The notes below the pieces were generated by a model. The model was not told where the DNA came from. It ran no database searches and saw only the letters and a program-made list of their open reading frames with translations. A program made the position numbers and the translations under genes. Positions 6,451-11,522 of a DNA stretch of 11,522 nt are shown here, piece after piece. Numbering within the stretch: the first letter of the stretch is position 1; each line of letters begins with the position of its first letter. The stretch covers positions 1 through 11,522 of the forward strand of contig JACQEV010000058.1 of assembly GCA_016200385.1 (NCBI GenBank). Direction: 5' to 3'. The DNA comes from Candidatus Methylomirabilota bacterium. Its GTDB lineage: Bacteria; Methylomirabilota; Methylomirabilia; Methylomirabilales; Methylomirabilaceae.

Positions 6451-6939
6451 ATGTATCGTGTGGGCACAAAAGTCGTGTATCCGACCCACGGGGTTGGACT
6501 GGTCGAAGCCATCGAGAAGAAGGACGTGTTCGGTGGGCGCCAGTTTTTCTATATTCTTCGTATCATCGGGAGCGGTATGACCATCATGGTCCCCACCAAG
6601 AACGCCAAGCGGGTTGGCCTCCGAGAGGTCATTGAACCCTCGGAGATCCCAAAGGTCATGGCAATCCTCAAGAAGAATGACCTGGAAATCAGTCCCAACT
6701 GGAACCGCCGGTTTAAGGATAACCTGGAGCGGATCAAGACCGGTTCGCTGTATGAAGTCGCCCTCGTGCTTCGAAAACTGGTTCTCCTCCAAAAGGAGCG
6801 GAACCTCTCGTTTGGCGAGAAGAAGATGTTGGAGAACGTCCGGAAATTAATTGTCAGCGAGATTTCGCACGCCTCCGGGGTGGACCCGGAAAAGGCGCGG
6901 GCGCTCGTTGACAAGGCGGTCAGGAGCAGCGGCAACTGA
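6451..6939 (+). CDS. carD: CarD/CdnL family RNA polymerase-binding transcription regulator
   Basis: CarD-type proteins bind the RNA polymerase beta subunit and stabilise open promoter complexes, notably at ribosomal RNA promoters. The product from ATG 6451 is 162 residues, the usual size. The N-terminal Tudor-like polymerase-interacting domain is [20 protein letters not shown] followed by the strands FFYILRI and [19 protein letters not shown]. From about residue 70 the protein is helical: [49 protein letters not shown]. The ATG is preferred over an in-frame GTG at 6436. It aligns with family N-termini, follows AAAGGA with good spacing, and the GTG would lie before the predicted transcription start. 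It sits where disA lies in Bacillus, between radA and yacL. Confidence 0.93.
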   Translation: MYRVGTKVVYPTHGVGLVEAIEKKDVFGGRQFFYILRIIGSGMTIMVPTKNAKRVGLREVIEPSEIPKVMAILKKNDLEISPNWNRRFKDNLERIKTGSLYEVALVLRKLVLLQKERNLSFGEKKMLENVRKLIVSEISHASGVDPEKARALVDKAVRSSGN

Positions 6940-6956
6940 AAGGTGATGGCCGGTTC

Positions 6957-8018
6957 GTGCGGCCAGTCAACCTTTCGAGAAAGGGGGGAACGCGTTTGAA
7001 CACCTATCGCTTTGGCCTCCCGGCGATTATTGGAGGGGCGGCCATTGGATTTTATTTGGCCTCTCAGGCTGCAACGGGTCCTGACGTATGGGTGCTGGGT
7101 GTGGCCGGCCTCATGCTGGGGGCCTTGTGTGGTGTCGTGGTACTGATGCTTCACCGCACGTTTCATCAGACCTCCTCGAAAGTCATTCTCAGCGGGATCA
7201 TCGGGTTTGTCGTCGGGCTCGGCTTGGCCAGGATCTTCTTCGCCGCTATCTTGGGCCTTCTGGTCTTCGTCCCCGTTCATATGGCCATGGCCCTGCGGAT
7301 CATCGTGACGATCGGTGTTGCGTATCTTGGGGCCGCCATCGCGGTCGAGAAGGGTCGAGAGTTCAGTATGGCCAACTTGGTTCGGCTTCTGCGGGAAGAA
7401 CCGCGGAGCAAGAGCTACAAAATCCTGGATACCTCCGTGATCATCGATGGTCGCATTGCTGACATCTGCGAGACCGGGTTCCTTGAGGGAACGCTTCTTA
7501 TCCCGCAGTTCGTCCTTCGGGAACTGCAGCACATCGCCGACTCATCCGATCCGCTGAAGCGAAATCGGGGCCGTCGGGGACTCGACATCCTCCAGAAGAT
7601 GCAGAAGAAGGTCGATGTTCACGTCGAGATCAGCGATATGGAGTTTCCGGAGATTCGTGAGGTGGACGCGAAGTTGGTCGCCATGGCCAAGGCGTATAAC
7701 GCCAAGGTCGTGACGAACGATTTCAATCTGAATAAGGTAGCGGGGCTGCATGGGGTCGGGGTGTTGAACATCAACGAGTTGACCAACGCGCTGAAACCCG
7801 TCGTCCTGCCTGGTGAGGACATGCGGGTGTACATCCTCAAGGAAGGCAAGGAGTACAATCAGGGAGTTGCCTATCTCGACGACGGAACAATGGTTGTGGT
7901 GGATAATGGCCGTCGTTACATCGGCCAGACGATCGATGTCTGTGTCACCACGGTCCTGCAGACGACCGCGGGGCGCATGATCTTCTCGCGTCTGAAGGAA
8001 GAGGCCGAAGCGGCATGA
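6957..8018 (+). CDS. Membrane-anchored PIN-TRAM domain protein (YacL-like)
   Basis: The 353-residue product has about four membrane helices (roughly residues 21-38, 44-65, 77-104, 109-130). A cytoplasmic PIN nuclease-like domain starts at [17 protein letters not shown], and a C-terminal TRAM RNA-binding domain spans about 285-345 ([22 protein letters not shown]). The expected PIN acidic residues are present: D158, E189 in VLRELQ, D237 in VDAKLV and D255 in TNDFNL. Metal-dependent RNA cleavage is therefore plausible, although the physiological role of YacL proteins is not settled. The start is uncertain. GTG 6957 follows AAAGGTGAT; TTG 6996 follows AAGGGGGG with better spacing and would begin just before the first helix. 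Adjacency to ispD is conserved from Firmicutes. Confidence 0.92.
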   Translation: MRPVNLSRKGGTRLNTYRFGLPAIIGGAAIGFYLASQAATGPDVWVLGVAGLMLGALCGVVVLMLHRTFHQTSSKVILSGIIGFVVGLGLARIFFAAILGLLVFVPVHMAMALRIIVTIGVAYLGAAIAVEKGREFSMANLVRLLREEPRSKSYKILDTSVIIDGRIADICETGFLEGTLLIPQFVLRELQHIADSSDPLKRNRGRRGLDILQKMQKKVDVHVEISDMEFPEIREVDAKLVAMAKAYNAKVVTNDFNLNKVAGLHGVGVLNINELTNALKPVVLPGEDMRVYILKEGKEYNQGVAYLDDGTMVVVDNGRRYIGQTIDVCVTTVLQTTAGRMIFSRLKEEAEAA

Positions 8019-8025
8019 TGAGGCA

Positions 8026-8108
8026 GGGTTCAGGGTATAGGGTTTAGGGGCTAGGTAACGACGTCCGCTTGGGATTTGTTAACCCTAGACCCTAGACGCT
8101 AAACCCTA
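8026..8108. repeat. Inverted array of telomere-like GGGTTTA heptads (4 + 4 units)
   Basis: Left arm: four 7-bp units at 8026-8032 (GGGTTCA), 8033-8039 (GGGTATA), 8040-8046 (GGGTTTA) and 8047-8053 (GGGGCTA). Right arm, opposite orientation: AACCCTA 8081-8087, GACCCTA 8088-8094, GACGCTA 8095-8101 and AACCCTA 8102-8108. The arms flank a 27-nt centre. The longest perfect pairing is 11 bp, 8037-8047 with 8099-8109, and it runs into the ispD start codon. The array fills almost all of the PIN-TRAM/ispD spacer and resembles nothing else in the window. It could be a REP- or MITE-like dispersed element, but this is inference from form alone. Confidence 0.8.
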
Positions 8109-8800
8109 TGCATGTAACGGCGATCGTTCCTGCGGCAGGAAAGGGAAGTCGTTTCGCGGGAGCAGTCAAAAAACAGTTTATCGAGCTGAACGGTCTTCCC
8201 GTACTCAGCTACACGCTGAGAGCGCTGGCGGCCTCGGATGCGCTGGCGGCCATGATTATTGTGGTCCCTCCGGGCGAAGAGTCGATTGGCCGGGACGCGC
8301 TGTCCCTGGCCAGGGTTGATATTGAAGCGGAGGTGGTCCCCGGAGGACAGGAACGACAAGATTCAGTCTATAACGGTCTGCTGAGGGCGAAGCCGGACAC
8401 GGATATGGTGTTGATCCATGACGGCGTTCGCCCTTTCGTTTCCCGAGAGGTCGTGCTGGCGACGTTAGAGGCCGCAAAGGAATGGGGCGCGGCAGTGGCG
8501 GCAGTCCCGGTCACCGATACCATCAAACGGGTGGACGCTGACCGGCTCGTCGTGGAGACGCCAGACAGGGACCAACTGTGGGCGGTTCAAACCCCGCAAG
8601 TCTTCCGGTACTCGCTCCTGATGAGGGCTCACCTGGCGGTTCGGGAGCATGAAATCATCGCCACTGATGACGCGGCACTGGTGGAGCGAATCGGGGTGAG
8701 AGTCAAGGTTGTGACAGGAAGTTATGAAAACTTTAAGATCACGAGCGAGGAGGATGTGCCTCTGGCAGAGCTGATCTTGCGACGACGGCTGGACCCATGA
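8108..8800 (+). CDS. ispD: 2-C-methyl-D-erythritol 4-phosphate cytidylyltransferase
   Basis: IspD joins MEP and CTP to form CDP-ME in the non-mevalonate isoprenoid pathway. The 230-residue product begins MHVTAIVPAAGKGSRF, the glycine-rich CTP-binding loop. R15 and K22 match E. coli R20 and K27. D105 lies in the conserved HDGVRPF box. R154 (TPDRDQLW) and K210 (NFKITSEEDV) fit the MEP-binding Arg and Lys. TPQVFR is also present. The start must be ATG 8108, because no in-frame start lies between it and the CTP loop and it gives the normal N-terminus. No Shine-Dalgarno site precedes it; the upstream bases are the heptad repeat. The stop overlaps the ispF start (ATGA). Confidence 0.96.
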   Translation: MHVTAIVPAAGKGSRFAGAVKKQFIELNGLPVLSYTLRALAASDALAAMIIVVPPGEESIGRDALSLARVDIEAEVVPGGQERQDSVYNGLLRAKPDTDMVLIHDGVRPFVSREVVLATLEAAKEWGAAVAAVPVTDTIKRVDADRLVVETPDRDQLWAVQTPQVFRYSLLMRAHLAVREHEIIATDDAALVERIGVRVKVVTGSYENFKITSEEDVPLAELILRRRLDP

Positions 8801-9282
8801 CGGTTGGCATCGGGTTCGACACCCATCCACTGGTCCCAGGACGCCGTCTCGTCCTGGGTGGGGTGGAGATCCCGTTCGAGAAAGGCCTGGAGGGGCACTC
8901 GGATGCCGACGTCTTGGCGCATGCGGTGATCGACGCCATCCTGGGCGCCGCGTCCGCCGGGGATATCGGCTCGTGCTTCGGGATAGATAATCCCATGTAT
9001 AGGAATGTGTCGAGCCTCCTTCTCCTCAAAGAGGCATTCCAGCGGGTCGAGGCCCTTGGGTACTCGGTGGGCCATATCGATGCCACCATTATCGCGGAGG
9101 CCCCGAGACTGGGACCGTATATCACGCAGATGCGGAGCAACCTTGCAGAAATGGTTGGAGCCGCGGTGGAGGAAGTGAGCGTCAAGGCGACCACAGCGAA
9201 TCGAATGGGCACGCTAGGGGCGGGTGGCGGCATCGCGTGCCTTGCCATCGCCTCGCTCGGCCGCCAGGGGGTAACGGGGTAA
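8797..9282 (+). CDS. ispF: 2-C-methyl-D-erythritol 2,4-cyclodiphosphate synthase, with divergent active-site loops
   Basis: IspF cyclises CDP-ME 2-phosphate to MEcPP and works as a trimer. The 161-residue product aligns with E. coli IspF without gaps through most of its length. The zinc ligands D8, H10 and H42 fall at identical positions, as do HSDAD (34-38), D56, G58 and K130-A-T-T. Several usually conserved residues differ. The FPDTDP box reads FGIDNP (61-66), E135, a phosphate-bridging metal ligand in E. coli, is N135, and R142 and E144 near the trimer axis are A142 and G144. The protein is full length with no frameshift. It overlaps ispD by 4 nt, so coupled translation and a shared pathway are expected. 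Confidence 0.94.
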   Translation: MTVGIGFDTHPLVPGRRLVLGGVEIPFEKGLEGHSDADVLAHAVIDAILGAASAGDIGSCFGIDNPMYRNVSSLLLLKEAFQRVEALGYSVGHIDATIIAEAPRLGPYITQMRSNLAEMVGAAVEEVSVKATTANRMGTLGAGGGIACLAIASLGRQGVTG

Positions 9283-9299
9283 CCCTGCGGGGAATCCGA

Positions 9300-10904
9300 A
9301 TGACGATAAGGATCCACAACACCCTGAGCCAACGGAAAGAGGCGCTCGAACCGCTGGTGCCTGGAGAGATCAGGATGTACGCCTGCGGGCCGACCGTCTA
9401 CGATCGCGCCCACATCGGCCACGCGCGTGCCGCCCTCACATTCGACGTGATCTGGCGCTACCTTGAATACCGGGGTTACAAGGTGACCTACGTGCGCAAT
9501 TACACCGACGTGGACGATAAGATCATTCACCGGGCCGCGTCGCTGGGGCAGTCGTGGGACTCACTCGCTGAGGAGCAGATCGAGGCCTATCGCCAGGATA
9601 TGCTAGCTTTGGGCCTCAGAACGCCAACAGCGGAGCCTAGAGCGACTCGGCACATCCAGGAGATGATCGACATGATTCAGAGCTTGATCATGAAGCGGGT
9701 CGCCTACGCGGTCGATGGCGATGTCTACTTCGAGGTCAGGCGATTCCCTGATTACGGGAAGCTGTCACACCGAGATCTGGAGGAGCTGCGGGTTGGGGCG
9801 AGGATTGAGGTGGATCCCCGAAAGCGCGACCCGCTTGATTTTGCCTTGTGGAAGGCTTCAAAGCCAGGAGAGCCCTCCTGGGATAGTCCATGGGGCGCTG
9901 GCAGGCCGGGCTGGCATATCGAATGCTCGGCAATGTCGATGAAATACCTGGGCGAGACATTCGACATCCACGGCGGCGGCGCTGACCTGATCTTTCCCCA
10001 TCATGAGAATGAGATCGCTCAGTCGGAATGCGCCACCGGCAAGCCATTCGCGCGGTATTGGATTCACAACGGGTTCGTGAACATCCACGCCGAAAAGATG
10101 TCCAAATCATTGGGAAACGTCCTCGCAGTCCACGAGTTGTTGGACGAGTTCACCCCTGACGCAATCAAATTCTTCCTCCTGAATACCCATTACCGGGCGC
10201 CGCTGGATTATTCCGAGGAGGCTCTCATAAGCAACGAGAGCGCCAAGGATAAACTCCAGCTCGTCCTGGCCAAGGCATACGGATTTCAAGAAGTCCAACC
10301 CAGCACTGATATAAGCCATATATCAGGATGGGCTGATTATCCGCTCTTGCAGCAGATCGGCGAGGCCGAGAAGGCATTTCGCGTTGCGATGGACGATGAC
10401 TTCAATACACCAGGAGCCAGAGATGCCATGTTTACGCTGGCCAGGCATATCAAGCGCGCTTTGGAGGACGCCGAGCGCGAGCCTGTAAAGCCAATACTCG
10501 AAGCGCTCAGGCGCGGTGCGGATACGTTGCGCCAACTAGGTTCTGTGCTAGGCGGCTTGCTGCAGACACTGGAGGTGGAGGTTCACGAACAGATCCCGGT
10601 CGGAACTCACGTTCGAGTTCAAGTGTCAGACTCTGGGATGGGCAAGGATACTGTCGAGGTCGTTCGAGTAGTTCAGGTGTCAGAGTACATCGCCGCTCGG
10701 GACGCTGTCGAGGCTGCCATTGCCTCTGGACGATCCTTGCCAACGGACGAGGTTAATATCATTGTGGAATATCGCAGGCAGCGGCGTGATGAAAAAGATT
10801 GGGTGACTGCGGATGATATCCGAGTCTGGCTGGCTGACCGTTGTGTGATGGTGGACGATACTGCTAAAGGGACTCGGTGGCGGCTTAAGACCTCTCGCAC
10901 GTGA
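9300..10904 (+). CDS. cysS: Cysteinyl-tRNA synthetase with a C-terminal insertion
   Basis: CysRS charges tRNA-Cys with cysteine. The catalytic core is canonical. Zinc ligands C29, C209, H234 and E238 are present, as are the HIGH signature (38-41), WHIECSAM (205-212), the GGGADLIFPHHENE box, and KMSKS at 266-270. The product is 534 residues against about 460 in E. coli. Much of the excess is an extra segment at about residues 426-482, between the anticodon-domain helices (LGSVLGGLLQ) and the final conserved helix (RRDEKDWVTADDIR...GTRWR). The ATG at 9300 follows GCGGGGAA; a reading from 9237 would intrude on ispF. Placement after ispD-ispF matches the Firmicute order without gltX and cysE. Confidence 0.96.
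   Translation: MTIRIHNTLSQRKEALEPLVPGEIRMYACGPTVYDRAHIGHARAALTFDVIWRYLEYRGYKVTYVRNYTDVDDKIIHRAASLGQSWDSLAEEQIEAYRQDMLALGLRTPTAEPRATRHIQEMIDMIQSLIMKRVAYAVDGDVYFEVRRFPDYGKLSHRDLEELRVGARIEVDPRKRDPLDFALWKASKPGEPSWDSPWGAGRPGWHIECSAMSMKYLGETFDIHGGGADLIFPHHENEIAQSECATGKPFARYWIHNGFVNIHAEKMSKSLGNVLAVHELLDEFTPDAIKFFLLNTHYRAPLDYSEEALISNESAKDKLQLVLAKAYGFQEVQPSTDISHISGWADYPLLQQIGEAEKAFRVAMDDDFNTPGARDAMFTLARHIKRALEDAEREPVKPILEALRRGADTLRQLGSVLGGLLQTLEVEVHEQIPVGTHVRVQVSDSGMGKDTVEVVRVVQVSEYIAARDAVEAAIASGRSLPTDEVNIIVEYRRQRRDEKDWVTADDIRVWLADRCVMVDDTAKGTRWRLKTSRT
10611..10715 (+). repeat. Degenerate tandem duplication inside cysS
   Basis: The segment 10611-10630 (GTTCGAGTTCAAGTGTCAGA) recurs, with a 3-nt insertion and one change, at 10662-10684. 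The motif GATACTGTCGAGGT at 10647-10660 recurs as GACGCTGTCGAGGC at 10701-10714. Together they outline two units of about 51 and 54 nt. The protein shows it too: VRV-QVSDSGMGKDTVEV then VRVVQVSEYIAARDAVEA. The middles of the units have diverged. Confidence 0.6.
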
Positions 10905-10917
10905 AGGGCCAAACGCG

Positions 10918-11522
10918 ATGACGGAGGACGTACTGCTTGGCCCTCATGCCGTGCTGGAAGCTCTCCGTGCGGGGCGGCGCACTCTTGAGCGAATCTTCCT
11001 AGCCAGGAAGCGGCCAGATCCCCGAATTGCCGAGATCGTGAAACTTGCCAGGATAAGGGGGGTGCCGGTCAAGCAGGAGGGGGGAGAGCGATTTGGGGAA
11101 CTGAGCAAAGGGCTGGCCCACCAAGGGGTCCTCGCCACGGTGAGCGAAGCGGCCTACGAGGACCCTTTTGAGCTGGTCGCTCGAATCAAAGCATCGGCCC
11201 GACTCCCGCTGCTTGTGCTCCTTGATGGTATTCAGGATCCCCAGAACTTGGGGGCGATCATTCGCACAGTCGAGGCGGCCGGGGCGGACGGGCTGTTTAT
11301 TCCGAAACATCGCGCTACCGGGATCACGTCGGCTGTGGCGAAGGCTTCCGCCGGGGCTGTGGAACACCTGCCGGTAGCCAGGGTTTCTGGGCTGCCGGCC
11401 TTCCTGAAATGGTTGAAGGATCAGGGGATTTGGATTCTCGGGGCGGATCCAGTCGCCCCGCGGTCTCTCTACGACGTCGATCTGCGTGTCTCGCTCGCGC
11501 TGGTGATTGGTGGCGAGCATCG
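10918..11522 (+). CDS. rlmB: SpoU/TrmH-family rRNA 2'-O-methyltransferase, RlmB-like (3' end cut by window)
   Basis: The first 201 residues are present and the gene runs off the window. The N-terminal substrate-binding domain starts LLGPHAVLEALRAGRR, typical of RlmB-type enzymes, and includes KGLAHQGVLATV (about 63-76). The SPOUT methyltransferase domain has motif 1 LDGIQDPQNLGAIIRT at 102-117, with the conserved N110 and R116, and the start of motif 2, VIGGEH, with E200 at the edge. Family members use S-adenosylmethionine to methylate a ribose; RlmB modifies G2251 of 23S rRNA. A tRNA-directed TrmH paralog is possible, but the N-terminal domain and the cysS neighbour favour RlmB. The start follows cysS by 13 nt. 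Confidence 0.92.
   Translation, partial: MTEDVLLGPHAVLEALRAGRRTLERIFLARKRPDPRIAEIVKLARIRGVPVKQEGGERFGELSKGLAHQGVLATVSEAAYEDPFELVARIKASARLPLLVLLDGIQDPQNLGAIIRTVEAAGADGLFIPKHRATGITSAVAKASAGAVEHLPVARVSGLPAFLKWLKDQGIWILGADPVAPRSLYDVDLRVSLALVIGGEH

Noticed and set aside
8739..9530. Minus-strand frame of 263 codons across ispD, ispF and cysS
   Set aside because: It spans the junctions of three well-supported plus-strand genes, so it is a codon-bias shadow.

Overview
The window is a GC-rich, gene-dense bacterial chromosome segment of housekeeping genes, all on the + strand. I see no plasmid, phage, transposase, CRISPR, tRNA or rRNA. The MEP isoprenoid genes, a CarD/CdnL regulator, a zinc-ligand S18, a DUF2232 membrane protein between rpsR and rplI, and a YacL-type PIN-TRAM protein together suggest a deep-branching Gram-negative-type lineage. 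NC10/Methylomirabilota or a Desulfobacterota-like group would fit. That placement is inference from gene order and composition, and no sequence search was possible.

Layout. (1) Positions 1-4881 hold a translation/replication cluster: rplY tail, pth, rpsF, ssb, rpsR, DUF2232 gene, rplI, dnaB. Coupling is tight: pth/rpsF overlap by 4 nt and rpsF/ssb by 17 nt. Most genes have strong Shine-Dalgarno sites. (2) A 135-nt spacer with a 10-bp hairpin separates dnaB from radA. (3) Positions 5017-8018 hold radA, carD and the membrane PIN-TRAM gene. A well-formed sigma-70-like promoter lies just before carD. (4) An 89-nt spacer at 8019-8107 carries telomere-like heptads, four in one orientation and four in the other, ending on the ispD start codon. 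(5) Positions 8108-11522 hold ispD, ispF (4-nt overlap), cysS and the start of rlmB, cut by the window end.

How the genes fit together. The first block makes ribosomal proteins (L25, S6, S18, L9), recycles peptidyl-tRNA (Pth), and supplies the SSB and DnaB proteins of the replication fork. The second joins recombination/repair (RadA) with RNA polymerase control (CarD). It then follows the yacL-ispD-ispF-(cysS)-rlmB order known from Firmicutes: two steps of isoprenoid precursor synthesis, cysteinyl-tRNA charging and 23S rRNA methylation.

The coding content is ordinary. The unusual material is mostly between genes or inside otherwise conserved ones. The main items are the heptad array at the ispD start (also a canonical G-quadruplex pattern), a two-state fold before rpsR that can hide its ribosome-binding site, an insertion with internal duplication in CysRS, and an IspF lacking several usually conserved residues near its metal and trimer axis. 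I found no convincing new multi-gene system.
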